From Hyphomicrobiales bacterium (lineage in GTDB: Bacteria > Pseudomonadota > Alphaproteobacteria > Rhizobiales > Rhizobiaceae): a DNA stretch of 64,000 nucleotides. Positions 1-8,266 of the stretch are shown here, in pieces. Below the pieces are notes generated by a model. The model was not told the origin of the DNA and made no database searches. It worked only from the letters and a program-made list of their open reading frames with translations. Location: contig UCGV01000038.1 of the NCBI GenBank assembly GCA_900471925.1, forward strand, positions 1-64,000, written 5' to 3'. Numbering within the stretch: position 1 is the stretch's first letter; the number at the start of each line of letters is the position of its first letter. Position numbers and translations under genes: made by a program.

Positions 1-195
1 GAGCAGCGCAGCGGCATCGATTATTATCCCGTGCGCATCAAGCCGGAGCCGGAAAGCCTGCAGAAGCTCACCGGCATCGCGCTCTATCCCGGCATGCCGG
101 CAGAGGTGTTCATCAAGATCGCCGACCGCTCCGTCATATCCTACATGACCAAGCCGCTCATGGATCAGATCAGCCATACGTTCAGGGAACTGTAA
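1..195 (+). CDS. HlyD-family type I secretion membrane-fusion adaptor, C-terminal end (partial)
   Basis: The last 64 codons of a gene that starts before the window. The segment reads YPVRIKPEPESLQKL, then GMPAEVFIKI and finally a YMTKPLMDQI tail. This is the typical beta-barrel and C-terminal end of periplasmic adaptor proteins of type I secretion systems (HlyD/PrsE type), where a Gly-Met-Pro-Ala turn precedes the last strands. Such adaptors join an inner-membrane ABC exporter to a TolC-like outer-membrane channel. The exporter partner would lie upstream, outside the window, so the secreted substrate cannot be named. The family call is good; the exact subfamily is not. Confidence 0.8.
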   Translation, partial: EQRSGIDYYPVRIKPEPESLQKLTGIALYPGMPAEVFIKIADRSVISYMTKPLMDQISHTFREL

Positions 196-714
196 GGGCG
201 AAGTGGTGCTTCAAAGACAGACGTACGACTGTGCAAGACCTCCCAATCACATCTGCGGCTAGCTTCTTCTCTATGCGTTGGGACTTTTGCGCGTACTCGT
301 CCGACAACCGCCCGGGCTCGTGGGCTCGTCAAGCTTACAGGGCTTATTCGAACTCGCTTCCGCCGGATAGTACGAAGAAAGCCAACAGATACGAGGAAGT
401 TGGCGTGCCAACGTGTCTCAAGGCGAGCAATCCGCTGTCGCAAGATCGACCGATTATTCACGTTCCAATATTCGCGTGAATACCTTATCCGCCTTTTGCA
501 GGCCGCTGGTAGAGCTATGTGTTGACCGATGCCAACGCTTCTGCGAGGCGACGCCAAACGATGGCGCGTCTCAGACTGCTGTCGGTTATCCGTAGGTGTG
601 GATGCAGTTCGCAATCTCCAAGCGAGCCTCTGGGCAGGACAGGTGGGGCATCGGCATTCAGCGAAGGCCAGAATCGCTGATCCCGCGGCGGTGGCCGGGC
701 ATTTGCGACACTGA
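196..714. other. Non-coding or decayed stretch
   Basis: About 520 bases after the adaptor gene without a recognisable gene. Short open frames exist on both strands (for example a 210-codon minus frame across 165..797), but their translations are rich in Arg/Ser/Pro, match no family I know and overlap the VapC-like remnant that follows. I treat the stretch as decayed DNA. Confidence 0.4.
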
Positions 715-981
715 CTGGATGGCCGGGTCCAACCTGAATTCGCTAAGCGAATTCTGCCGACCGAAGACGCGGTAGCAATACGTCGCGCCATTTGCACATT
801 CCAGACCCCCGCAACGAGGCAGATGCTCGTCGCGACTGCGCTGGTTCACGATTTAATTGTGGTCACGCGCAACGTTCAGGATTTCGTCGGTACAAAAGTG
901 ATCATGATTGATCCACGGCTGGTATCGATACGAAAACGGGGGCCGATGCCTCGTTCGCGCCTGAGCTCTCGAGCGATATGA
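715..981 (+). pseudogene. Remnant of a VapC/FitB-like PIN-domain toxin
   Basis: In one frame the sequence reads FAKRILPTEDAVA, then LVATALVHDLIVVTRN and VQDFVGTKVIMIDP. These are recognisable pieces of the C-terminal half of a VapC-type PIN ribonuclease: the RILPxD helix, the (I)AATAL-HGL-VVTRN core and the DF-x-x-x-GV-x-x-x-P end. The middle is disturbed: around 800-825 another frame encodes PDPRNEADA, the usual sequence before the AATAL segment, so an indel or internal deletion is likely. The N-terminal half with the first catalytic acids and an initiation site are missing, and no antitoxin gene is visible beside it. It should be non-functional. Confidence 0.6.
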
Positions 982-1045
982 CTGCAAGAATCGCCTCAAG
1001 ACCTAGTAACTGCAAGCCCCATCGGACCGCTGGCATATAAAGTTT

Positions 1046-1987
1046 TTAAGCTTTATCCGGCAACACTTCCAGGCAGCTTTCTTCCACTCGTACCTTTAGA
1101 ATTCTGACCCGTTCAACCAGCCACGCAAGGTCGTCAGCGCCGATGTCGTAGTTAGCAGAGTAGCGGGCATCGACGTAAGCGCGGGACAAGAGCTCGAAGC
1201 GCCGGCGAGCGATGCGGTTATCGCGTGGCCAAGCCTCGATCAGTCGGTTGTCCACGTCTTCGGCGTTGGAGCGCAATATCTTGATACGGTGGGATTTCGG
1301 GCTATAGAGCGTAATCGTCAGTAAAAGGCAGTGATAAAGGCGTTCCGTCGCTTGATGTAAGTTGAAGGCCGCAAGATTTAGACCGTTCAAGCCGCGGTAG
1401 AGATCAACACCAGCAAGAAGCCGATCAACGTCAGGATACCACTGTTCGAAGTTCCGCTGGGCTTCAGCTCGCGCCTCTTCTTTGGTCATTGCCTTCGGCT
1501 GGGCGAGGGGATGCCCTTCCTCCTCGTAGAGAACCTTTCCGTCGCGGGCGATATCCACGAAGAACGGCCGGCCCCGTGATAGCTGGTCGTTGACATCATG
1601 CAGGCTATGAACGATCGGAATGACAGGGGTCTCGATCCGGTGGGCGATCTGCTCCTGCAGCAGCCGCTCATCGAGCGAAAGCCACAGCTCCTGCTCCTGT
1701 GCGAAGCTCTCGGAATTGACGACGATCAGCAGATCGTAATCGGAACGATAACCGCTCAGCCGGTCCTCCACCCAGCCGCCGCGGGCATAGGAGCCATAAA
1801 GGATGACTTTCAGGATTTGACTGTTGGCGCGCCTGGCCGATTGCTTGGTGGCGCGGAACTGCTCCACCTCGGCAAAGATGATCTCCAGCACGCGGGCAAG
1901 CTCGCGCCGCTTGTTGGCCGGCAAATGGTCGAGAGGATCAGTCAGTGTCAAAGCCGCATCAAAACCTTCGGTGGGATTCGTGTCCAT
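1046..1987 (-). CDS. Nucleotidyltransferase and HEPN domain protein
   Basis: About 313 residues. The N-terminal half carries the minimal nucleotidyltransferase signature LYGSYARGGW followed about 13 residues later by SDYDLLIVV (the G-S and D-x-D metal-binding motifs). The C-terminal half is a HEPN four-helix domain (NLHQATERLYHCLLL, then RRRFELLSRAYVDARYSANY). In two-gene MNT-HEPN systems the nucleotidyltransferase is the antitoxin that AMPylates or otherwise silences a HEPN RNase; here both are in one chain, a known arrangement of unknown biology. Another ATG at 2014 adds nine residues, and neither start has a clear ribosome binding site. The gene is intact although its neighbours on both sides are decayed. 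The domain call is strong; the role is not known. Confidence 0.8.
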   Translation of the reverse strand: MDTNPTEGFDAALTLTDPLDHLPANKRRELARVLEIIFAEVEQFRATKQSARRANSQILKVILYGSYARGGWVEDRLSGYRSDYDLLIVVNSESFAQEQELWLSLDERLLQEQIAHRIETPVIPIVHSLHDVNDQLSRGRPFFVDIARDGKVLYEEEGHPLAQPKAMTKEEARAEAQRNFEQWYPDVDRLLAGVDLYRGLNGLNLAAFNLHQATERLYHCLLLTITLYSPKSHRIKILRSNAEDVDNRLIEAWPRDNRIARRRFELLSRAYVDARYSANYDIGADDLAWLVERVRILKVRVEESCLEVLPDKA

Positions 1988-2063
1988 CGTAACGGCTCGC
2001 CCGAGAATTATCATCTAAAGCTTTTACGGGATATCTGAAGTGTATGCAATTAAAAGGTGAATA

Positions 2064-2693
2064 ATGATGTTTGTCTGCAACGCAACTTCAATGGCCTCGA
2101 CACAAACGGCAGATCGTAACGAATCTCGATTGGATCCTTCCGCAACGCTTGCCCGTTCAGCAACTCCCGCAGGTCAGTCGAAATCCGACGCGGCAAGCGG
2201 CACCGCTTCTCCACTGTCTCGTGCCGCCGAAGTCGCGCGCTGGGCCAAGGGCGGCGACCAACGCTGTATTGGTCGATTCTGTCAATAAGCTGCACCGGTC
2301 GGGATATCGCCCGACAAGCGTTCTCTGGGTGGCGAAGCTGATCTCGTCAAAAGCACGAGCGCGCAAGATTATCATGACCGGTTTCTTTCGATGGTCGTGA
2401 CCCTTCGCACAGAGGGCGTCGATCAGCCTGTCGATATTTCGACCGCCTCGAAATGCCTTGAGCCGAGCAATGGCGGGTTCAAGGTGCACATACCAGACAA
2501 CCCGGTCGTTCATGCCCAACAGGCACTGGCCAAGAGCGGCAACGGTATTCACCTGGGAGTCAACACGGATGCTCTTCTGACTGAAGATGACCGCTATGAC
2601 GACTGCCATATTGGTGGATCGGGTGCCGAAAGGGCAGCCACGGCATGGCTAAGCATCCTGCTCGACAACAGCCACCTTGAAGCATCCAAGTAA
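2064..2693 (+). pseudogene. Frameshifted SGNH/sialate O-acetylesterase-like (SASA family) pseudogene
   Basis: Pieces of one protein appear in alternating frames. AAEVARWAKGGD is read near 2225-2260; AVLVDSVNKLHRSGYRPTSVLW in the next frame over about 2262-2327; then GEADLVKSTSAQDYHDRF, followed by TEGVDQPVDISTASKCLE and RYDDCHIGGSGAERAATAW back in the first frame to the stop at 2693. The order and motifs (ARWA-GGD, LW-x-x-GEAD, C-terminal D-x-x-H) match the carbohydrate-esterase SASA/DUF303 group. At least two indels, near 2260 and 2326, and probably the loss of the residues before GEAD break it. The N-terminal catalytic block is not recognisable. The frame logic makes the pseudogene call fairly safe. 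Confidence 0.6.
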
Positions 2694-3001
2694 TCACCGG
2701 GACAGAGACGCTGCCCTGCGGCCCGCGCGGACACGATGCCCCGTGGGCTGAAGCCCGTGCGGTTGATGATCGAGTGACAAATCACGCCAGCATATTGATG
2801 TACCGAAGCTTCTTTCAGCGGGTGTTCTCACGCCTCACGAACCCGACCTATCTAGTCCAGGCCCGGATTGTCACCCGTTGATCTAGATCTCATGAGACGG
2901 GCTCGCGCGGGTCGTGTGCAAACAATCGGATCGCGCCCGATCGATCTCTCACGGGTTTACACTCGCTGTCCAGGAATCGCCATGGCGTGTGGAAGGGCCG
3001 G
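2694..3001. other. Intergenic, nothing recognised
   Basis: About 310 bases between the esterase pseudogene and the MmgE/PrpD stop codon. I see no plausible gene, strong hairpin or repeat. Confidence 0.4.
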
Positions 3002-4360
3002 TCACCGCAAGGCTCCGAGGAGCTCGGAGGGCTCGTACCCGATACCGAGCCGGCTTGCCACCTCCAGGACCGTGTTGGCCTCCGACCTGCCGAGAGGAGA
3101 TTTTTCTGAAAGTACGCGAAATTTCTGCTCGAGCTCTAGAGTGTTTAGAGGGTTCTGCGGTTCACCCCTTGGCGCCAGCACTTCTTCGGTTTCGAGCTGC
3201 CCCTTGGCGACGATCGTGACCCGGGCCGGGGTCGACACCGGAAAGGCGCCGGCATAATCGTCGCTCCTGACGAGATTGACGCGTTGGGACAGCGCCAGCA
3301 CTGCGGGGTCGGCGAGATGGCAAACCTGAAGCGGCAAAAGCGCCTCCTCGCCATGGACGAGTGCCAGTGCCACACAAAACGGGATGCTGTACTGGGCCGC
3401 TTCGCTCGATTGCGGGCGGACAGCGTTGGGCAGTGAGAGGGCGCGCGCGAAGGTCTCGATGAGGAGCGCGTCGATGTCATCGTGGTCGATGTTCATGCGG
3501 GCCTTCAAGGCAAGGGCCGCATCGATCGCCGCGTGTGCCCAGCGGCAGCAGCTATATTTTTTAAAGTATGCGCTCTCGATCATCCATCGCTGCGCGAGTG
3601 CCTCGACCATTGTCGCCCGCGTGTAGGTTCCTGTGTCGTCCAGCATGTCGAGCGGTCCGCGATGACCGGCCTGCGCCAGCATGACGGCCTGCAGACCGTT
3701 GGCTGTCGCCCAGGCTATGCCTTCCTTCACGGTATGACCCATTCTGGTGAACCCGGTCGCAGCCTGCGATGTCGAGGTCTGGCCGGCAATGGCAAGCGCA
3801 TGGGCGATCACGGGTGCTGGCGCCCGGCACAGCCAGGCGGCAGCCGCTGCCACCCCGAATCCGCACCAAAGACCGCTGTCAGTCGTGCGCAAGGCGTTGA
3901 TGTCGCGCGCGCCGGCGACCCGGACCGCGACTTCGTAGCCGAGTGCAATCGCGGTGAGGATCGTCTCGGCACTGGCATTGACGTGCTCGCCGCAGGCCAG
4001 AACCGCCGTGACGATGGCGGCGGCCGGGTGGCCGGAGGCACGGCGATGGCCGTCGTCGAGATCGAGTGCCGCCGCATAGGTCGCGTTGACAAAGGCAGCA
4101 CCTGTCGCCGTCGAGCGGATGCCGGAAAACCATATGCTGCAATCCCCATCCCCCCAAATTTTAGGGGCAGCGACGCGCGAAGCCTGGCCGGCCGTCGTTG
4201 CCGCACCGGCCGCGGCGACGCCGATCGTATCGACGAGGGTGCGCCTTGCGGCGCTCAGCACGTGATCAGGCGCGCACGAAACGGCGGCGCACATCTCTGC
4301 CAGGCGATCGATGACGAAATCCGTCTCGTCGCACGAATTGCTCTTCCAGGTAGTAGTCAA
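3002..4360 (-). CDS. MmgE/PrpD family protein
   Basis: Member of the family that includes 2-methylcitrate dehydratase (PrpD), immune-responsive gene 1 and iminodisuccinate epimerase. Visible features are the N-terminal helix LVDTIGVAAAGA, the ALDLDDGHRRASGHPAAAIV active-site loop (Asp, His and GHP residues), GYEVAVRVAGA, and the SYCCRWAH-like segment KKYSCCRWAHAAIDA. Length (about 450 residues) is normal. I prefer the TTG at 4360, which has GAGG upstream and lies before the first conserved helix; an ATG at 4420 is in frame but overlaps the palindromic operator. The gene is divergent from the opine-oxidase-like operon, so it probably acts in the same catabolic route, perhaps on a hydroxy acid or as an epimerase. 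The substrate cannot be read from the sequence. Confidence 0.85.
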   Translation of the reverse strand: MTTTWKSNSCDETDFVIDRLAEMCAAVSCAPDHVLSAARRTLVDTIGVAAAGAATTAGQASRVAAPKIWGDGDCSIWFSGIRSTATGAAFVNATYAAALDLDDGHRRASGHPAAAIVTAVLACGEHVNASAETILTAIALGYEVAVRVAGARDINALRTTDSGLWCGFGVAAAAAWLCRAPAPVIAHALAIAGQTSTSQAATGFTRMGHTVKEGIAWATANGLQAVMLAQAGHRGPLDMLDDTGTYTRATMVEALAQRWMIESAYFKKYSCCRWAHAAIDAALALKARMNIDHDDIDALLIETFARALSLPNAVRPQSSEAAQYSIPFCVALALVHGEEALLPLQVCHLADPAVLALSQRVNLVRSDDYAGAFPVSTPARVTIVAKGQLETEEVLAPRGEPQNPLNTLELEQKFRVLSEKSPLGRSEANTVLEVASRLGIGYEPSELLGALR

Positions 4361-4411
4361 GTTTCCAACATCCTCGGTTAGAAGCCAATTGCTTCGGTTG
4401 AAGTGAATGTT

Positions 4412-4432
4412 AATATCCATATTGTGGATATT
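4412..4432. promoter_or_regulatory. Palindromic operator between MmgE/PrpD gene and oxidase operon
   Basis: A perfect inverted repeat of 8 bp arms (AATATCCA and TGGATATT) separated by 5 bp. It lies in the roughly 100-bp divergent intergenic region, about 30 bp from the start of the plus-strand operon. Its core, ATATCC-N7-GGATAT, recurs at 15942..15960 (upstream of the C45 hydrolase) and at 53688..53706 (upstream of the GntR-FCD gene). The size and symmetry suit a GntR-family dimer. That the GntR-FCD protein binds here is inference. Confidence 0.7.
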
Positions 4433-4463
4433 GGCGATGTCAATATCAAACCGGGAGCGAGGA

Positions 4464-4778
4464 ATGTCAGTGATGAATGTGAAGGACGGAAGCAGGCCGC
4501 GGCCCGATCTTTGCGCGGGAACGGCGATTTGCATCGTCGTCGATGGCCTGGGCGTGGAGGCCCGTGTCGGCGAGACCGTGCTGACGGCGCTCAGATCCGA
4601 TCCCGGCCATATACGGAGCTCCGAATTCGGCGATGAGCGGCGCGCCGGGTTCTGCCTGATGGGCGCCTGCCAGGATTGCTGGCTCTGGCGCGAGGACGGC
4701 GAACGCGTGCGGGCCTGTACAAGCCTCGTCGAGGCCGACATGCGCCTCGTGACCCGGGTGCCGGAGGTGGACCAATGA
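4464..4778 (+). CDS. Small [2Fe-2S] subunit of an opine-oxidase-like dehydrogenase
   Basis: 104 residues with a plant-type ferredoxin fold. The cluster motif is GFCLMGACQDCW followed by VRACTS, giving the C-x4-G-x-C-x2-C and distal C ligands expected of the small subunits of heterotrimeric amine/opine dehydrogenases (HcnA, nopaline/octopine oxidase and hydroxyproline dehydrogenase types). The ATG at 4464 has GGGAG six bases upstream. It overlaps the next gene by four bases (ATGA), implying translational coupling. It should carry electrons between the two flavoprotein subunits encoded next. Confidence 0.85.
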   Translation: MSVMNVKDGSRPRPDLCAGTAICIVVDGLGVEARVGETVLTALRSDPGHIRSSEFGDERRAGFCLMGACQDCWLWREDGERVRACTSLVEADMRLVTRVPEVDQ

Positions 4779-6151
4779 CGTCCCGCCATCCCGTCGTCAT
4801 TATCGGTGCGGGACCGGCCGGCATCGCCGCGGCCAGGACGCTTGCAGATGCCGGCCTTCGTCCCGTCCTGATCGATGAAGGGCGCTTTCCCGGCGGCCAG
4901 ATCTTCCGCAAGCCCCAGCCCGAGCTTACGCGGGCACCATCGACCCTCTACGGCTTCGACGCAGGCCGCGCGAAATCCTTCCGCGCCGACGTCGCCGATC
5001 TGCTGCCGGCCATCGACTATCGCAGCGAAACAACCGTCTGGAGCGCCGAGCCCGGATCGCTCCATCTTGTGAACCATGGCCGGACCTTCTCGCAGCCCTG
5101 GTCCCGGCTGATCATCGCGACGGGTGGCATGGACCGTATCGTTCCCATGAAGGGATGGACGGCACCCGGTATCTACAGTCTCGGCGGCGCGCAGATCGCA
5201 CTGAAGGCGGAAGCCTCGCTGATCGGTCGGCGCGTGGTCTTTTCCGGCACCGGGCCGCTCCTCTATCTGGTCGCCTACCAATATGCGAAGGCTGGCGCCT
5301 GCGTGCCGGCGGTACTCGAGACAGCCAGGCCGTTTGACGACCTGCGGCTTCTGCCGGGCCTGGCAGGCGACGTTCCCCTCCTGGCGCGCGGGCTCTATTA
5401 TATCGCCTGGCTGCGCGCCCATGGCACGCGGGTCTTGAGCGGCGTCGTCCCCCTCGAAGCGCGGCATGGCAAGGACGGCCGTGTGAGTGGTCTCGCCTTT
5501 CGCCACGGCGACCGCGACCAGATTCTTGCATGCGACGGACTTGCCATCGGTCACGGCCTGAAAGCCGAGACACAGGTCGCCGATCTGCTCGGGGCCGAGT
5601 TCAGTTTCAACGCGGCGCAGAGACAGTGGCTGCCGCGTGCCGACCGGGACGGCCGATCGTCGCTCTCAAATGTCTATCTTGCCGGAGACGGACTGTCGGT
5701 TCGCGGCAGCCTTGTCGCAGCAGCCAGCGGCCGGCTCGCGGCTGCGGCTCTGCTCCAGGATGCCGGATTGAACGCGCCGAGATCTTCCGACCGCGACCGA
5801 CGCTTCGTTGCCGGTTCGGCGCGGTTTCGCGACGCGCTCGATCGCGCGTTCCCGTTACCGTCCGAGATCGCCCAGGCTCTGCCCGAGGAAACCGTGGTGT
5901 GCCGTTGCGAGGGACTGACGGCTGGCGATATTCGCCGGACGGTCGCACGCTCGGGCGAAGCCGACATCAATCGTATCAAGGCCTTCTGCCGGCTCGGCAT
6001 GGGGCGTTGCCAGGGCCGCATTTGCGGGCCGGCCGCCGCCGAACTGATCGCTAGCGCCGCGCGGATCGATATCAGCGCCGTCGGCCGCCTGCGCGGTCAG
6101 GCGCCCGTCAAGCCGGTGCCCTTGAAGGATCTTGCTGAGGCCGCCCGATGA
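4775..6151 (+). CDS. FAD/NAD(P)-binding oxidoreductase, opine oxidase subunit A-like
   Basis: 458 residues. The Rossmann FAD motif VVIIGAGPAGIAAARTL is at residues 7-23 and FPGGQI follows. LIIATGGMDRIVPMKGW and VVFSGTGPLL mark the second nucleotide-binding region, and LSNVYLAGDG the FAD-contacting end. The C-terminus has a BFD-like [2Fe-2S] domain with CRCEG about 30 residues before CRLGMGRCQGRIC, as in HcnB, OoxA/NoxA and proline dehydrogenase alpha subunits. With its neighbours it should form a membrane-associated heterotrimer that oxidatively splits an N-substituted amino acid. ATGA overlaps at both ends couple it to the flanking subunit genes. Confidence 0.85.
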   Translation: MTSRHPVVIIGAGPAGIAAARTLADAGLRPVLIDEGRFPGGQIFRKPQPELTRAPSTLYGFDAGRAKSFRADVADLLPAIDYRSETTVWSAEPGSLHLVNHGRTFSQPWSRLIIATGGMDRIVPMKGWTAPGIYSLGGAQIALKAEASLIGRRVVFSGTGPLLYLVAYQYAKAGACVPAVLETARPFDDLRLLPGLAGDVPLLARGLYYIAWLRAHGTRVLSGVVPLEARHGKDGRVSGLAFRHGDRDQILACDGLAIGHGLKAETQVADLLGAEFSFNAAQRQWLPRADRDGRSSLSNVYLAGDGLSVRGSLVAAASGRLAAAALLQDAGLNAPRSSDRDRRFVAGSARFRDALDRAFPLPSEIAQALPEETVVCRCEGLTAGDIRRTVARSGEADINRIKAFCRLGMGRCQGRICGPAAAELIASAARIDISAVGRLRGQAPVKPVPLKDLAEAAR

Positions 6152-7299
6152 CCGCGCCGTTCGACATGGCAATCATCGGCGGGGGCCTGGCGGGCTGTTC
6201 GACCGCACTGCATGCACGCCGAATGGGAGCCTCGGTCGTGCTTCTGGAGCGTGGGCGCTGCGGCGCCCAGGCGAGCGGCGTCAACTATGGCGGCGTCCGC
6301 CAGCAGGGGCGCCATCCGGCCGAACTGGCGCTCTCGCGCCGCAGCCGCCTGATCTGGGGAAACCTTGAAGCACTCGTCGGCAGCGATTGCGAATTCCGGC
6401 AGACAGGTCACCTGAAGCTTGCGCGAAACGATGCCGATATGGCCGACCTGGCGGCCCATCAGGCGGAATTGCGTTCGCATGGCATTTCTGCCGAACTCCT
6501 CGATGACGGAATGCTTCGTCGCCGATTTCCCTATCTGGCGCCGATCTATGCCGGCGCTTCCTTCTGCGGCGAAGATGGTCAGGCCAATCCGCGCCTGGTC
6601 GCGCCGGCCTTTGCCCGTGCTGCCCGTGGGCTCGGGGCCGACATCAGGGAAGGTTGCGACGTCGCAGAGGTCAGCCTCTCGGATCAGGGCTTTGTTTTGC
6701 GCATATCGGGCGATCCTGTCCCCGTCAGGGCGCGGCGGCTCATCAACACGGCAGGCGCCTGGGGGGCGGCGATCGCCGCGTCGCTTGGCGATCACGTGGA
6801 GGAGACGGTGATGGCGCCGAACATGTGCGTCACCGAACCCATCGCGCCGCTCATCGGCCCAAATCTCGGGATGTGCGGCGGCGGCATCTATATCCGCCAG
6901 ACGGAGCAGGGGAGTGTCGTCTTCGGCAGCGGGCTGGGCATCGCCGATCGCGACCGCTTGAGGGCGCGGCCGCTCGCGGACGTGACGCGAGAGGCGGCAA
7001 GAGCCGCCGTCGCCATGGTTCCGGCGCTCGCCAACGTCCTGCTTGTCAGGACCTGGACGGGCATCGAGGGGCGCATGCCGGATGGCCTGCCGGTGGTCGG
7101 GCCAAGCCCTAGCGTCGCAGGTCTTTATCATGCCTTCGGCTTTTCCGGTCACGGCTTCCAGCTCGGTCCGGCAGTCGGCGCCGTGCTCGCCGAGCTCAGC
7201 CTTGACGGCCATTGCGCAACCCCGATCGACGGGCTCGCAATGAGCCGCTTCGAGAAAAAACCGGTCGTGCGGGACACGGCCGGCCATCACCAAGCCTGA
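6148..7299 (+). CDS. FAD-dependent oxidoreductase (DadA-like), opine oxidase subunit B-like
   Basis: 383 residues of the DAO/glycine-sarcosine oxidase fold. The FAD motif AIIGGGLAGCSTALHARRMG is at the N-terminus, GVNYGGVRQQGRHPAEL is the usual flavin/substrate region, and RTWTGIEGRMPDGLPVVGP plus FGFSGHGFQLGPAVG are the C-terminal FAD-binding motifs. This is the catalytic subunit of HcnC/OoxB/NoxB-type dehydrogenases, oxidising a secondary amine to an imine. It starts inside the stop of the preceding gene and ends 27 bp before an ABC importer gene, an arrangement like Ti-plasmid opine catabolic loci. The substrate is unknown. Confidence 0.85.
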   Translation: MTAPFDMAIIGGGLAGCSTALHARRMGASVVLLERGRCGAQASGVNYGGVRQQGRHPAELALSRRSRLIWGNLEALVGSDCEFRQTGHLKLARNDADMADLAAHQAELRSHGISAELLDDGMLRRRFPYLAPIYAGASFCGEDGQANPRLVAPAFARAARGLGADIREGCDVAEVSLSDQGFVLRISGDPVPVRARRLINTAGAWGAAIAASLGDHVEETVMAPNMCVTEPIAPLIGPNLGMCGGGIYIRQTEQGSVVFGSGLGIADRDRLRARPLADVTREAARAAVAMVPALANVLLVRTWTGIEGRMPDGLPVVGPSPSVAGLYHAFGFSGHGFQLGPAVGAVLAELSLDGHCATPIDGLAMSRFEKKPVVRDTAGHHQA

Positions 7300-7326
7300 C
7301 AACAGCAAACGAAAGAGGGAACAGAC

Positions 7327-8208
7327 ATGCAGCAGCTCATCCTTGGACTTCTCGGAGGCGTTCTTGGCGCAGCCATCGCCTTTCAGCCCGATCCGGCGGC
7401 ATCAGCGGATGCCGCCTATCACCTCGCAGAACCGGACGTCCTCTCCGTCGCCATCACAGGCGATATGCCGGGCCTGGTGGTCCGGGACGGCAAGCTTGCC
7501 GGCTATGACGGGGACATCCTGCAGCTGGCGGCCGAGCGGCTCGATCTGAAGATCAAACCGGTTCCGATGGAATGGTCCGGAGCGATCGCCGCAGTTCAGA
7601 CCGGGCGCGTCGATATTATCGGCGGCAACGTCGCCTGGACCAAGCAGCGTGCCGAGACGCTGTCGTTGACCGATCCGACCGGCTATTTCCAGAACGGCAT
7701 CACGTCGCGCAAAGAGGCGGCCTGGCACACGTTGAAGGACCTGGAGAACCGAAAGGTCGGTTCGATGACCGGCTTTTCCTTCCTGCCGGAACTGCGCAAG
7801 ATCGATGGACTTGAACTCTCGCTCTACGACAGTTCCGACGCTGCGCTCCGCGATCTGCTCACCGGCCGCATCGATGCGCTGGTCGGCGACCCGCCGGTCA
7901 TCGACTACGCGATTTCCAGAAATCCCGACTGGGGGCTGGTCAACATGCCCTTCACCGATAACAACCCTGATTATCCGCTTCTGACTGGCCTCGGACGGCA
8001 ATATGTCTTCGGGCTTTCCAAGGAGAATGCCGCCCTTTCGGCGGCGCTGAGCGCCGAGATCCGCAATCTCTGGACATCCTGCACGGTCAATTCGATCGGT
8101 CAGCGCTACGGCAACCTGTCCAAGGCGAACTATACGCCATCGGTGGAGAATTTCCGGGTGGGCGTCGATCGTCCCGCCGATTGGGCGCCGCCGGTCTGCG
8201 GCAAGTAA
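7327..8208 (+). CDS. Amino-acid ABC transporter substrate-binding protein (family 3)
   Basis: 293 residues. The N-terminus (MQQLILGLLGGVLGAAIAF, processed near PAASADA) is a Sec signal peptide. The mature part has the family 3 pattern: GYDGDILQLAAERL, AVQTGRVDIIGGNVAWTKQRAETLSLTDP and DLLTGRIDALVGDPPVIDYAI. These receptors bind polar amino acids or opines. Cysteines near the end (SCTV and PPVCGK) could form a disulphide. The start has AAAGAGGG upstream. It follows the dehydrogenase genes and precedes its own ATPase and two permease genes, so its ligand is probably the dehydrogenase substrate. Confidence 0.85.
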   Translation: MQQLILGLLGGVLGAAIAFQPDPAASADAAYHLAEPDVLSVAITGDMPGLVVRDGKLAGYDGDILQLAAERLDLKIKPVPMEWSGAIAAVQTGRVDIIGGNVAWTKQRAETLSLTDPTGYFQNGITSRKEAAWHTLKDLENRKVGSMTGFSFLPELRKIDGLELSLYDSSDAALRDLLTGRIDALVGDPPVIDYAISRNPDWGLVNMPFTDNNPDYPLLTGLGRQYVFGLSKENAALSAALSAEIRNLWTSCTVNSIGQRYGNLSKANYTPSVENFRVGVDRPADWAPPVCGK

Positions 8209-8214
8209 CCAAAG

Positions 8215-8235
8215 GCGGCCGGAAAAACCGGCCGC
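8215..8235 (+). terminator. Intercistronic stem-loop after the binding-protein gene
   Basis: Perfect 8-bp stem GCGGCCGG/CCGGCCGC with an AAAAA loop, followed by a mixed CT-rich run rather than a U tract. It lies between the binding-protein stop and the ATPase start. It is more likely a partial terminator or RNA-stabilising hairpin that keeps binding-protein mRNA abundant than a full terminator. Confidence 0.6.
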
Positions 8236-8266
8236 ACCTTCTTTCCTCATTTCCGAAGGAGGCCCA

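Noticed and set aside
165..797. 210-codon minus frame over the adaptor end and VapC remnant
   Set aside because: Arg/Ser-rich translation, no motif, overlaps better-supported features on the other strand.
2157..2609. 150-codon minus frame
   Set aside because: Antisense to the esterase pseudogene, which has recognisable motifs on the plus strand.
3002..5554. An 850-codon minus-strand open frame
   Set aside because: Only the last 453 codons or so (MmgE/PrpD) are real; the N-terminal 400 lie antisense to the flavoprotein genes and have no family signature.
6097..7308. 403-codon minus frame
   Set aside because: Antisense to the DadA-like subunit; composition typical of a GC-rich shadow frame.
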